From Sphagnum magellanicum (taxonomy: Eukaryota; Streptophyta; Sphagnopsida; Sphagnales; Sphagnaceae), in assembly GCA_021904315.1 (NCBI GenBank), contig CM038911.1, forward strand, positions 13,861,390 to 13,925,389: DNA of 64,000 bases. The letters run 5' to 3'. Both the position numbers and the translations under genes were made by a program. Positions 34,080 to 47,689 of the stretch are shown piece after piece. Within the stretch, counting starts at the first letter, position 1. Every line of letters starts with the position of its first letter. The notes under the pieces are model-generated. The model saw only the letters and a list, made by a program, of their open reading frames with translations. It made no database searches and was not told the DNA's origin.

Positions 34080-37000
34080 TTATAATCATTCAATTTAAGG
34101 TTAATAAGATGTTGACAAATGGCATCTACATAAATAGGTAAGGAGGTTAGGCCAAGGGATGTAAGTAGATAGGTTTAAGATTTTTTATAAAAAGAATGGG
34201 TTTAACCTTTAAAAAGGAACCTCTTTTATTGGTTCATCCCTTGAATGGCACTTGCATTTTGAATACAACTAATGTGAACCTAGTTATATAGTCCACACTA
34301 GAAGAATGACAAACAAAGAGAGATGGGTTAAACATTTTAGTTGCAAATGTGACCAACTTAATTGCAACCTATTTGGAATGACTTCCTAATATTTATTTTA
34401 TATTAGCTTAGTTTACCTACTAGTTATACTAACTATTATTATTGTTATTATCATCATGCTTGTTATAGTTATCCAATATAATAATAATAACACAAAAATA
34501 TTAATTTGAGTGGGTATGAAAAACTTTGGATACACATGTAATATGGCCTTAATATGTTTTGTATATATGTGAAATACAATGAATATATTCAAAGTATACA
34601 TGTATACCTTTTATGTATGATTGATATATTTTAATATTTTAAATGCAAACTACTAATACACCTTTAGTGGACTTAGAAACACCTTAATGTATTATAACAT
34701 AAATATTCCATTATTGTATGCATAATACATCATATTATATGTGTAAGGGGAACCAAGTTTTTGTTATTTTGCAATTGATGGGCCATACATGGGCCTTCTA
34801 GGAAGAAAATAATGTTAAAATGTAGACAATTAAGGCATTCATTGTAGAGTAGTTGTAAATGTGACAAAAACATGTAAAACATAGGAAATAATTTCAAAAC
34901 TTACTAGGGTTATTTGCATGCAACAATTAGTCAAACAAAATCACAAATAGAATTGTTACATTTTGGCATTTTTCTTCTAGAATGGACGCCATATGTGAAT
35001 CTAACATTAGATAACTAATAACCTATAGTTGTGACATTCACTTAATAGTCACATGTATTATGTTTTGTTACATTGATTTGTCAAGGTTTTATTTGATATT
35101 GGTTGAAGGTCATTTACATTTTGACATTGGATTAGGATCCAAAACAATTTGAAATGTTTGCATAAAATTGTATGTTGCAAAAAATATTTATAGATATTAT
35201 AATTATTTTTAACACTTCACGTCATTTATTTAAAGTGGGGTACTAACCTTAATGTGTGCTTACCCGACCCATGATGGGTGAGATAGTAGTAAGAACAATC
35301 GGGATGGACCCTTATATTGTGAAGATGAATTTCATTGAAGGGATGAAGGAGTTAGGCAACCTTATTATGTTAGAATTGGAGCACTTGAACTAGATGTACT
35401 ATAATTAAGTTGTGAAAGGATGAATAGTTGAAAATTTATGATAGGGTGAAAACATGATCAAGTATCCACAAAAAGTGACTTTAAATAGTTGTAGTCATAT
35501 TTTACACATAAATGCAAAAAAGTAGAGTTAAAAGTTTTTCAATCATTGTTAAACCATCATGGTGCACAATATTGAATTTATAGTGTGTTATATACAAAGT
35601 TTGAAAAACTTTCGTGTCTTAAAAGTAGGTCAAAAATATTTTTGAAATTGATTGGTGGGATTGTATTCAAAAACACTTTTACATTAAAAGATTGATATAT
35701 TATTACTTTTACTTTGAAAGTTGAAAGTGTGAAGGTACCTTGAATCACACAAGTCATTTTCAAAGTTCTCATTAGAAATTTATTATAAAAAAATTTCAAC
35801 CCTAGTTTACCTTATGGAAAATTTTAATTTGAAAAATGAATTTCTAAATTATTATCTTTGATCAATAAAGGACCATAATTCAAGGTACATAAACAAATTT
35901 GATCATCAAAATCCTTCCAAAAAAATCCTTGGTGTCAATGTTATCACATCATATTACCATTGAGTTCTTTACTCACCAAAAACAATTATATGAAGGTGCA
36001 TGGAGTTCATATTCATTAATTATGGACTTTTACAAGTTTTTGGGTATTCTTTTGAAAGTCCATTATGTTATATTCAATCAAAAACTATCCATGACATTCA
36101 TATAATGTGATTATATTATATATAACATTGTAGTGTTGAATCTTTTATGATTTTAATCAATTATATCTAATCACATGACCAATTACAAATTTCAAAATCT
36201 TGCAAAAATTGCCTTATGATAGCATTTAATGGACTGTATAGTGTGCTTTCACCAAACAATACCTGACCTTTTCATATTTCATTGAGCACTCTACATTTAA
36301 TGCATTAGACAATGTTTTTTGGGGGGTTTTGGTGTGCTTTATCAAGCAACCTCCCCACCACATCCATGTTGTTTTGAATCAAAGTTCAAACTAATTCTTT
36401 ATGATTTTGCAAACTGGAAATCCCCCCCATTTTATGACATTTTGGATCGCTAAACACTTGAAGAGTTTTTATGTGTTTTTTACATAGTAACTTCCTTTCA
36501 AAGTGTCACATGGAAACTATGAACGCTATTCTCAAACATTTTGCACTAAAACACTAGCCCTTGCTTTACTAAAAAATATTTAAAAAACCTCAAGTGGTAT
36601 TCTTTAGATACCGAACAAATTTATCTTGTGGAATTGACAAGTCTACCATTAACCAGTACTTGACTTATTTACATCAAATTGACAATGGTAGTGCATGTTT
36701 GTGCATGTGATTTTTGGACTTGGTTGTAGTTTTTCCTTTTCCTAACATGTGTATCATAAAAGATAAACCGAAGTTCTTTCAACCTCAAATTTCCTACACA
36801 CCTAAAGCACACAAACAAATTGTCAAGACTTAGAAGCAAAGTTTAAACCTTCACCCACACTTGCTGTTTGCGTCTCTCTCAGTATTTGCCACATCCAACA
36901 TAACATCCAGTGTTAATGGTTCCCATGTCCCCACCCATAGACATGAAAAGTGAACAGTACATAAAGTGAAAGACTATTTAAATATCATCATTGGTTAAGG

Positions 37001-38440
37001 GACCAAGGCAATCTTGTACTAAGAATCTATATAACTAGGTAAATTTATCAATACTCTTGCACAAACTATTTGAATTTGGTACTCGGTATGTGAAAATTGA
37101 ATGAAAAAAAAGTCAAAACATGCCAGTTTTTGCTGAGCAAAATGGTTTTGGCCCAGCCTTTTTGCACGGGATGCTGAGGCTGGTAAAAGGCATAGCAAAG
37201 CCTAACACCGGCTGTTGATTGGCTAGAATATTGTTAGAAATTAACTAGTTCTTAAGAAATCTCAAGATGAACCCCAGTGTCTGGTGAAAGGGATACAGTC
37301 AATATGGTACAGCAGCAGCTGTGAAGCAGGTGATGGTGTTATGACAAATGAGTGATCTAGATATGCATACCTCAGTTCTAGGGCTCCAGGATTTGGCACT
37401 TGGAGCTCTAAAATGAGATCTTCCATCATCCAAGAAAAATTATTTATATTGATGAGATGTGCACACGACCTCGTGAGTTGATTTATGTACCTCTCAAACC
37501 GGTTGAGTGGTTGGTAGATTTGAGACCGCAATTTTTTAACAAATTTTTAATCCTGCATAAAGTTTTTGCAGATTCATCATGTCATGATCAGATGTACATC
37601 ATGACTGCAAACTGGCTCTCTTCTAAACTGGTAGCAAGATCCGTCAACAAACAGCTAATTAGTAAACTTGACTGAAACTGACATTCATTGTCTCCTCATT
37701 ATGACATCAGGGTTCTGATCATGTCATCTAGCGACCATATTCTAAAGAAACAAATGGTTACTTTAATTCAGCTCAGGCGTCAAGAGAAGCTGGGACGGTG
37801 CATCCATTTAGAATTTGGGATCAGTTCCAACATAACTTGACATCTAGCTCATTGACCCATAAATAAAAACACGAGCTATTACAACATTTAAGTGCCAGTT
37901 TACTGAAGAGAACTCCTCAAAACAATTGAAGGCGCCCATTCAAACAATCTTACTGCCCTTGTAGGCTTTTTTCTCAGAACTAGGCACAAGCCTATTCCAC
38001 AAACCCTCTTTATTTGTGTACATTTTCTACACTAATACTATAACCCCTCTCTGTAGCCAGGTTAAAAACAAAAGGCCCATGTCACATAATGGCTCTACCT
38101 CTTCATGGCTAGTTCAAACTTCAAACCAGTGTTGGACCAGAATATAGACCACAACATTTGTTTGAGCAGTGGTATTGACTAAAATTCAAGTTGCCATGGC
38201 TATGGCGTGAGGCAATACGAGCCTTTACACTTTATACCAGTACCATCCTGGTATAGAACCTGAGGTAACACCCAGATATATACATGCCAGGTTTCTACAA
38301 GTACTATTGGACAGTTCTTTACTTTTATGAAGAACATCTGATTCTGGTTGTAAAACAAATTAGAACAGTTCAGGTTCCACACATAAATGAGACTAGAATC
38401 CGGTTCCTTCTGTTTCCTCAAAACATAAATTCCAGTTTTG
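34080..38440. other. AT-rich spacer, then GC-moderate spacer; no gene recognised
   Basis: 34,080-37,080 is AT-rich and CpG-poor with nothing supportable. 37,100-38,440 has more balanced composition. Its open frames (37,262-37,531 minus, 37,457-37,675 plus, 38,200-38,421 minus) overlap one another and show no motif. Confidence 0.45.
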
Positions 38441-38449
38441 AAAATCAGA

Positions 38450-39680
38450 CCAGATAATTTTCCTCATGTGAAAGTACATACTGTGCATCATATAGACCTC
38501 GAAATGGGGTCCAGTCGATGCAGCCCCGGCAAAAAAGCTTGCAGACAAAAAACTTGTGGGAACGACCAGATGAGTGCGAGATTCGTCCTCTCTAGTTCTC
38601 GTAGTACTAGTGGCACGTTAATCATGATGATCGGAAGCTCCTCAGAAAATATTCCCAATTGTTCATATGTCAGTACAGCTTAAAATAATATTGTAAACCC
38701 ATTAACGACCAAGTCTGGAAATCAGTAGCCAGACTTTGTCCACAAAAGTCTCGACTAGCAGAAGATTATATTCCGACAAATATTTGAAATCTGCAGCCTG
38801 CTGCGTGCATCCGATCGAAAGGATCCGGTTTGTTGCATGCCGTGGACTTGTTGCTTACCTGCAGTATAAGTGACGTGCTGATCAGGGAATCCACCGTACT
38901 TATAATATTGCAGCTTATAAGGAAGCTTGCATCGAGGCCGATATAATTGTGTAAGGCGGATCAGTTAGGGTCCACCCGACTAAGGACTTATGCTAGAGAT
39001 CATCAGTTTTAGTACTGGACTTCAACTATTACGACAACGTCATCGACGCAATAAGTACATAACGTCAAACTGCATGAGTACATATAAAAAATGTTGAAAA
39101 GAAGCTCATGTGTGGCATGTAAACTTCGATGTTCCATCGTGCAATATGATACCTATGCATTCGACTAGTTTATATATTGGTTCAGGGCCACTGCTGAGGA
39201 ACCTTGTAATATTATCCTGCGCCAGGCAGCGGATCCAAAGCCAGATAGCTAGCTAGCTAGCGAGGCCAAAGATCAGCAATTGCGCTACTGCTCCATTACC
39301 AGCTCGACGTGTAAGTCAGGTAAAGCTACTGCAAACAAAAGAAAGCACGAAGCTGTAAGCAAGGGGTTATAAAGTAAGCACTAGAGCTTTTAGAGAGTAC
39401 AAGATTATGCAGACGTCGGGTACACTACTCCTGTCATGAATTATACACCAGCACAGGAGCCAAGATCAATAGCTAGATACTAGATACTTCAGGATTAAGC
39501 CTAGTGAGATCAGTAGGGCGTTGAGCAAAAACTGGCGTCATGCAGCACGTACCCGACCATTCATGACTAGCTGCAGTTCTGTACGTTGGATTTCATGAGC
39601 TGCAATATGTAGACAAGGAACTGCAACTAAATTGCAGCAGATAGAGTTAGAACGACGCTTTCTTCAGGCAAACTTTATTT
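38450..39680. other. CpG-retaining island without an evident gene
   Basis: By eye, CpG dinucleotides are several-fold denser here than in the flanking tens of kilobases (for example TACGACAACGTCATCGACGC near 39,030). GC is also higher. There is no long open frame and no recognised microRNA or tRNA. A (GCTA)n run lies at about 39,249-39,261. A 19-base word GCAGCAAATGAGCATTAGA repeats just past the island at 39,734 and 39,821. Confidence 0.6.
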
Positions 39681-40205
39681 GTCATGAACTTTTTCAACCC
39701 TTGATCATCTGTGCTGCTCTGCATCAGCAATGGGCAGCAAATGAGCATTAGATCTTGGAGATTGATTGCTAGCTAGCTCCTGCTGCAACATCCTTGTGCT
39801 CATGTGCTACTCCTGCAGCAGCAGCAAATGAGCATTAGACCTGATCCGGATTGCACCTCTTGCCACATCCGTGTTGTCTTACGCTGGTCCCGAGGTTGAT
39901 TGAAGCTTTAATTTATTAGATTTTATAAAGATTGTATATAAGCTTTGTCAACACAGATCTTGATTGATATTGAAACATCTCATGAAGCTTTGCAAAATTC
40001 AAATTCACGTGAAAGTTATTATAGGTACAAAATTTCTAAGCAACGTGGTGATCAATCAGGACTGCAATCTGATATCAAGTTGGGAGCTTGAAACCTTTGC
40101 AAACTATTTTGACCTAGGATTAAATTGTATGTAATTAGCTCTTTATGAACTTTATAATAACACATGAAGATTTTTATTAGAATGCACAGCTGCATTGGTC
40201 TAGAC

Positions 40206-40521
40206 CATTGTTGGCTGGTTATTGAGTTTTGACTCAGTTAACAAGCTGGTTATTAATAACCTAGCTGGATGACCTGAATATCATTCAGGTAGGTTATCAA
40301 TCTTTAAATATTAATACCAAAAAAAATTTAAAAGAATTTATCTTTATGTTTTAAAAAAAATTATGAGTTGCGTTTAACCAGCAGGTTAACGAACGGTTAT
40401 TATCCGGTTATTTGATAACCTACCTGACACCCAATTTTTGATATTGATAACTTGTGTGATCCTAAAAATCAACGAATAGCCTACCAGACCGTTATTAAAA
40501 AGAAATAACTGGCCAGCCCTG
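40206..40521. mobile_element. Non-autonomous hAT element (MITE), 316 bp
   Basis: A perfect 8-bp target duplication GTCTAGAC flanks it (40,198-40,205 and 40,522-40,529). The left end reads CATTGTTGGCTGGTTATT and the right end, reverse-complemented, CAGGGCTGGCCAGTTATT. The interior carries further GGTTAT/ATAACC inverted words, including the palindrome GGTTATTAATAACC. An 8-bp duplication and a CAGGG-type terminus are hallmarks of hAT elements. No coding capacity. Confidence 0.85.
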
Positions 40522-40529
40522 GTCTAGAC

Positions 40530-42790
40530 CAGTGATTTTATTTTAATAAATCGTGGCCAATATTTTTAAAAATTTGCACCAAAAAAAAATTAAGAAAACG
40601 AATATTTTGTTACAAATTCCCTGTTTTTGAAAATAAGAAACTAAAAAAATAGTCAAATTTTCAAAGAAAAAATTCATGAAAACTTTGCCACATTAAAGTT
40701 ATCCGTAGAGTCAAGCGATTAGGGGGCGAGAACGGCCAGTTTCGGCATAATAGGGCATCAAATGCTTGACTGGGAATGAAATTTTACAAAACGAAATAAC
40801 TGGGATCCAAACTAGCTTTTCCACCAATTTTGGTGGTAAACTGAGTTTCATCCCCTCTCTCCTTTTCCCTGAGCGTTTCACTGCTCCTACCTGTACAACT
40901 ACTATAATTACTCTTGGACACTATGCATTAAAAGTTGAGTTTCAGCATTTCATACTAAGATTTAATAAAATTTCCTTACTTTGTGGATGCCACTCAAAGA
41001 GGGGATAGGGGGTGAAAGAGAGGGTGACTTTACAAATAACTTTATTGCAACACAGTTTTTGTGATGAAGGTAATTTATTTTTTCCCCTCTTTTCAAGAAT
41101 ATGGATTTTTTTTGTGTAAATGAGTAGTCAACTAATGCTAAATCTTTTTGGGGATGATGGCTACTCATCTAAACTGTGCCTTTTTTTTCTGAAGGGTCTT
41201 ACATTCAGGGTCTAGGTACATTGATGTAGTCATTCACCAAGACCTTGCTTTTCTTCTTCCTGCACCTTCATCTCAGGGAAGACACTAGTACCATAATATT
41301 GTTGTTCTCATCAAAGAATAAAATGGTACCAGCATTAAAATTCAGCACAGCCTATATATATCAGCGTGAAGAATTGATAGGTATAGCCTATATCTTTAAT
41401 TTCAGTCAAGAAAGGAAAGTTGATGAGGCTTCAATACCCTAGTATTAAAATAAAAAAACATGAGGACAATGAATTTGTGCACACAATTTTGCTGGTTTCT
41501 GCTGTTTTGAGAGCCCCAAACCTGGGACTCCTTACTTCTCATTGTGGTGGTGGTTCCTTGCCTGTCTCAGAGTGGGCATTTTCTAAATTGCAACTAATTT
41601 GTTAGATCACCATATACCTTGTCCTCATCAGATTGATTCTGAACTATGTGGATGGAGCTCAACATTTGAAAGGCAGTAATATCTAATGGTTTGTTTTTAT
41701 AATGATTTTTGCAATGAAATCTATGAAATTTCACATTTAACCTTTGTAACAGCTATATTGAAAAATGGCTTTGTTCCTTTAAGAGTCAAATGATTTAAAA
41801 TTGTATCAGTGAAGCATCTATCGTTGATGACACAGAGCCATAAACTACTTAGATTGCCATTCATTAACAGCTCAAGCTGGCTGCACAAGGAACTGATATG
41901 CAGGTAGGATTTCCAGAAACCCAGTGTCAGAAACTGATCAAAAAGTCAGGACCCATATCACACAAACAGATTTTGCAGTACCTACTATGGAGTCTTCCCA
42001 ATACAACACCTCAAGGACCCCACTGAAATCAACATCTTTTCTGTTCATGTACAAGAGGAGGAGGAGGAGGAGCAGCAATTTAGGGTTCAAACAGAGGGAA
42101 CATCCCAAATCCTAAAACAAATCCCCACAGGAACAGGCACCAGAGTACAGAGCTTGTGCAGGATGCCCCCACTATTCTCAGTTGTTACAAACAACATCAA
42201 TTCATACAGCAAGATGCAGAGGATTCTATTGCTCTTTTTGAAGGATCATTGAACCCTGCCAGCATATCTGGATATACAGGGATTGTTCTTTCTGGACATA
42301 GCGATTGTTTGTTTTCTAGAATAAAATGGCGTGCAGAGAAACATCAGAGATATTCAGGCTCTCTCCCTTCACATGCTCACATGGGGTTCCAGCTGCTAGT
42401 TCCTATCAGTGTTGGGTGGGCATTAGAAACTGTCAATTATTGACAGAAAACCTCTATATCCAGCATATAGGGCACCCTGGTTAGATATGGGATAGGAATA
42501 CAATGAAGAAATATTTCTTGTCCACCCACCATCCATCCATCTCTCATGGTGCACCAGTGAAGTTTGGTTCACTTTTGCCTTATATAGATATCAGAATCTG
42601 ATTTTACTACCAGCCTACTGACAACCCAGTTGCCCTTATCTACAATGGGCCAGAGTGAACCAGCAGCCACCAATGCACCAGTTGGCCATTCTGTCCACTG
42701 GATGGGCTCCATTTTTTCATTTGGTGCCAGATGGAATTCATCACAGTCCATCTCTTTTTGCCGCTGACCACCTTACTTTCTTTTTTTTGG
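40530..42790. other. Spacer, no gene recognised
   Basis: 41,000-42,760 has gene-like composition. The frame at 42,156-42,443 (plus) is open for 95 codons, but neither strand gave splice pairs or family motifs. Confidence 0.4.
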
Positions 42791-42799
42791 GGTTCTTCA

Positions 42800-43440
42800 T
42801 CGTTTTTCCTTTGGACCTGACCTCACACATAGCTACCTTATTCACCTTCCTACCTATGCACCAATCTTGGTACCTTATTTGTTATCCCCTATTGACATAG
42901 CTACCCTAATAACTAGTTATCCTATTGAGCTAGCTACTATACTAACTACTTACCTTACTAACCTAGCTACCCTATTAATTACATACCCTACTAACTTAAT
43001 CATTATACTAATTACCTATCCTACTGACCTAGTTACCTTACATACACAACCACCCTATTGACATAAGTACTTTACAAACCTAGTAAGGTAACTTGTTTCT
43101 TATGTACTAACTTGCCTATCTACCTAACTGCCTTGCTAGTGTAACTGTCTTCCTACCTACTAATTTGCTTACTTACATGCCTACCTACCCTAGTAACCTA
43201 TTTCCATTGCTCTTTGAACTTCCTTTCTACTTATTAACATGCCTACTAACCTAACTACCTATCTATATACCTACTTATCTACCTATGCACCTACCTTCCT
43301 GCCTATCCATTATGCTTACCTACCTATCTACGATTTTTACATATCAAAATACCTAATTAACTACCTACTCACTTTTTCAAAATCCCCCCCCCCCCCCAAT
43401 CCTACATATCAATTAATTAACATTCGCCCTAGTTCATGGA
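42800..43440. repeat. CTACC/CTAAC repeat field with a C14 run
   Basis: Degenerate CTACCTA words run from about 42,830 to 43,370, similar to the 30-kb array, and end near a C14 homopolymer at 43,384-43,397. The open frames at 42,867-43,061 and 43,239-43,466 are readings of this repeat. Confidence 0.8.
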
Positions 43441-43590
43441 TAATGAACATAGGTCCCCATATGTAGGTATTATAAACAATTTATAGTGGAAACAATGCCA
43501 TAATCACAACCATTTTGGTTTTGTTAATGCATATTTTACTAAATTTTGTTGAGCTAATTTATTATAGAATGGACATTATAATACATCTTT

Positions 43591-43878
43591 TCAAGTAATT
43601 ATTATAAGTATGTACTATTGGATTATGGTTTAAATTTAAGGTTGGGACACATAAATTAATTAGTAGGTTTTTCACAAATGTATAGTAATTAACCTAAAGT
43701 AGGCTACATTTGGGGGAAATTTTTAGGGTTTACACATATGTGAAGTAATATAATTTCATTTTATATCTTCTTCAAAGAAAGTGGAAAAAATTAAATTGGA
43801 AAGATCACACAAAGGTAAGAGACATATCTTTTTGTTGGTTTTGTACAAAATTTATTTGATTATTTTTTAAAATCAAGG
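43591..43878 (+). repeat. Long direct repeat, copy 1
   Basis: The block from TGTACTATTGGATTATGG through GGGGGAAATTTTTAGGGTTT and ATCTTCTTCAAAGAAAGTGG to ATTTGATTATTTTTTAAAAT recurs, diverged, at 50,001-50,270, and its middle part recurs at 48,660-48,775. All three copies have the same orientation. Confidence 0.8.
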
Positions 43879-44689
43879 TATTTTCTTTCAATCAATAAAT
43901 ATTTATAGTTTAAAAGCTTTAAAATTTGGTTTTTAAACTTTTTCCTATGTTTTTTTTAATTTGTTTGTTTTGCATTATATAATTTGTATAGTTTGTATAG
44001 TTTTTTGGGTTTAGGGCATATATCATTACGACTTTTTTTTGTTAAGGTTTGTATAGTTAGGGTTATAATAGGGCTTATGGCAAAATATCATTTGAATGTT
44101 GTCATCTTTTATTCCTAAAAGTATGCATTTGTCTCTTGTTACTTCTTTTGTTTTGCGTTTATATTTTCACAATTCAACTTCTTTTCATTTCTTAGCTATT
44201 GGATATAGAATGGGTGTCAAATTTCATTAAGTATACAACCATAAATAAAGGTTTTATACCTTTACTTGAATATTTCATATTCAATATCTTTTTGTAATTT
44301 GATTTTTTCATACCCATGTGTGAATAATGCATTTACTCTTCACAACCAACATGGGTCTTATGGCCTAAGGCAGGTTGCATTTTGCACTTCTGAAATAATG
44401 TGCATTAATGATCATAATGTGGGTATTGCTACATGGGGTTTTCAAACATTGTGGGTTTAAGGTACAATCCAGGTATTGCATATGTGAACATTTTCAATGA
44501 TGGAAGGTTTAATAGTTCAATGTGGATATTGCCAAAATTTGTTTTAATATGGTTCATAATGCAAGTATTGTATGTGATGTACCTTGGAATAGTAGGTATT
44601 TTATATCATTATATGGGTATTATAATGGGAATTCCAAGTCACAACATTGATTTTAAGGGAGCCATGTATATATTACATTTTGGGTTTTT

Positions 44690-47440
44690 GTTCAATGATG
44701 AATGTTTATAGAATTATAAATTCTCTTGGTGCAAGAATTTGTCCTACTTCCTTCAGTCATGGGAAGGGTTCCAAAGTCCCATTCCATTCATGTCCAAAAC
44801 CCTACCAAATCCCCTTTCTCAAACAAGGCCTTGGTGTGAAGGTCCAAGATACGCCATGGAGGGCAAAATAAAGCGACCATTCAATTTGTTTATGTTCCAT
44901 ATGCTCGCATCTTGGAATTCTTGGAAGGTGAACGAGGGGATACAAGCACTGCTATGGAATGGAATGTTTAAAAAAACTTTCTAAGCCAAATGGATGTTAA
45001 ACAACCAACTAGCAAAAACCATTTCAGGCATACGTGGTAAACATTTATGGCATTAACCTTTTTAATTTTTTAAATTTATAAACCAAAGATGTAATCATTT
45101 ACGTCTTGAAAGTTTTTTGGTCTAGGTATTAGTGTGAATATGGACTAGAAGATTATTGGGAAAACTCAACCCACATTCTATTTATTAAACAAAGATGCAT
45201 GGCGTCATTTTCAATCAAATGTCTATACACATGGCCTAATGTGGCTGAAGTCACGATTTATCATAAGCCCCATACACAAATTGATGGGTCATTCACACAT
45301 GGTGAGCATGACGTAGAATCCATTTCTCATATGTTTCGTTATGCTCCACACATGTCACAAGCATTGAAGGACCACATATGGGCCCAACTAAGTTTAGGTT
45401 GCACAGCCAAATAAATATATGACAAGCATAAAGCAATTTGGTGAGAACATGTGAATGCAGGTCAAAGCATGACAAGAAATGATTTCATTTGACTACAAGA
45501 CATTGCATATTTGAATCAGAAAATAAGAAATGGAATTGACATTTACATACCAACCCTACAATTTCAATTCAGTCTTGGGCTTTCCATTATCGAGAAGATA
45601 TGTTTTTTTTCCAAGATGTTGGTGAAATCAATTGGACTCAAGTCCCATTCACCATAGGTATTCAAACACCAATTCGATGTGAATCCATGTTATCATATGG
45701 TCACAATGGTGCCATTTCTATGGGTGCCACATTTGGCATAAATGACATGAAATTCCATCTATTCACTTTGATGGGGTTTGATGATCATCACATGGGTGTC
45801 CCTTTAACCTGGATCATTATAAACATGCAAACAGTTGAGGATTTGATCGAATGGTTGAAACCATTAAAAGATAAAATGTTATCACACATGCCACATTGGA
45901 AACCATCATGTTTTTTTGTTGATGATGCACCTCAAGAATTGAAGGCATTATGGTTAGTTCCATACCTAGTATGTACTTTGTGTTTATTTTTTTAAGTGTT
46001 TTTTAATATCTTTCATAAAAAAAAACTATTACTTCAAATGCATTTTATGTTGTACTAACCCCATCCACTCATGGTGATTTTATTGCATATGTGTCCTTAT
46101 TAGGGTCGTACGGGGTATGGACAAGGTTCCCATCTACCTTTGTTGTTGGCATGTTTTCAAGCATGGCATTTATGTGATATTGAAAAAATAAAAAATGTGG
46201 AGGTGTGAGGTGGAATCCTCCGAGACCTTCATGATGTGATGTACATGCCCATCAATCATGAAAAAATAATTGATGACTTTAAAGAGTGTGGGAGGGTTGC
46301 TACAAGAGAAAGCCTTCACAAACAAAGGCATGGTGATGCGTGGATAAATTACTTCTGGACTTATTACCATCAATTTGGTAAGTGATAATATTTATCATGG
46401 TTTAATATTCAAAATTATTTTGTAATAATATTATTCATCCTTGTGCATTGTGTTTATGTTTGCAGAATTATGGATGGTGGGTGTTTGAAGAATGCTTCAT
46501 TCCAACCAAAACACCCAAATGAGCATTGAATCATATCATGGTGCGTTAAAACATTGGTTTGCTCTTGACACAAAAGGTTTTAGAGGGTGTAGGATTGATT
46601 GGTTGATGTGGTGATCAACAACAACCATTGCACACCACTACATGCACACATTGGAAATGAAAAAAAAAGGTTTCATAAAAAACAAGGTTATGGAGGCCAT
46701 TATTACACAAAGTGTGGAAAAGGCAACCCTTATTCCATTCACCCATGTGTACCAACCAACCTTTGAGAGTGATGGAACTTGGGGTGTACAGAGCCAACGC
46801 CTTCTCAATGTTATTTACGTGGAGAAATTCCCATTCACCAAAAAAATTTGTTACACATGTGAATGGTCATTGTAAGGGAACATGTGTAAGCACCAAATTG
46901 TGGTCATTTTCACATGCACAAACATTTCTCATAAGGATATCATTCATTATTGTGGAGCATGGTATGGATCACATTGTGGAGGGTTGGATCACATGTTTAC
47001 GAACCCACAACATATTCCAAATGATATGGAATCCAATGATGATGACGAAGATGAACATCTTAAAGGTGATGATGGGGATCATGGAATTTGATGGGTTCAT
47101 GAACATGGAGCAAAGTGATTTTCGTATGGGTGCCATTGTAAGGTCTAGTGACATAATAAATTCATCAACCCCAATGGAAAATGATCTTACACAATTAGTC
47201 ACTATAATGCAAGACATCACAAATGAATGTAAAAAAGGTGATGTGACACTTTGTGAACATGCCACCTCACACATGAAAGTATTGGCATGTAATATTCGTA
47301 ACATATGCCTCACAAAAGCAAATGCAGTTTTACACCCAGGAGTGGTGTTACACTACATAGAAGATGGATTGGGTAGTGTCAAACAACTCAAAGATTGGCA
47401 TGAAACAATGCTTAATCACATAAATGTATGTACTAAATGA
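44690..47440 (+). pseudogene. MULE transposase with SWIM zinc finger, decayed
   Basis: Plain DNA-transposon gene. N-terminal pieces lie at 44,690-44,990, the core at 45,199-45,995 and the C-terminal part at 46,470-47,440. Core motifs: MKFHLFTLMGFDDHHMGVPL and CFFVDDAPQE (second catalytic Asp), then SIESYHGALKHW (catalytic Glu). The first catalytic Asp, usually in DATFG, is Gly here (SMGATFGIN). A SWIM finger follows (CYTCEWSL then GNMCKHQI, near 46,850-46,905) with a stop between the halves. A convincing intron remains at 46,378-46,465 (GTAAGT to TTTGCAG), and a weaker one at about 45,953-46,103. The C-terminus ends VKQLKDWHETMLNH. Several stops and frame changes and the lost Asp mean it is dead. 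Such proteins are related to FAR1-type host factors, but context argues for a transposon. Confidence 0.85.
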
Positions 47441-47689
47441 TGTCATGAATAAATGTTTCAATTACTAATCAAGATTGTTGCCATTGGCACTAATTTTTTT
47501 GTTTTGGAATTAATTTTGTATGGAGGAAACCATAGCCCAAATTCTTTGAACATCATGTATTCAACACACAAATGAAGCTTAATATGCCACAAAGGTTATT
47601 ATTGTTTCCAAGTAATAAGCACAAAAAGTTTGAAATGCAAAAACACAAGGATAGTGATAATATTAATGTTAAATGCAAATATTGTTACT

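Noticed and set aside
42156-42443. 95-codon frame as a host gene
   Set aside because: No family motif, no splice context, and both strands have comparable frames.
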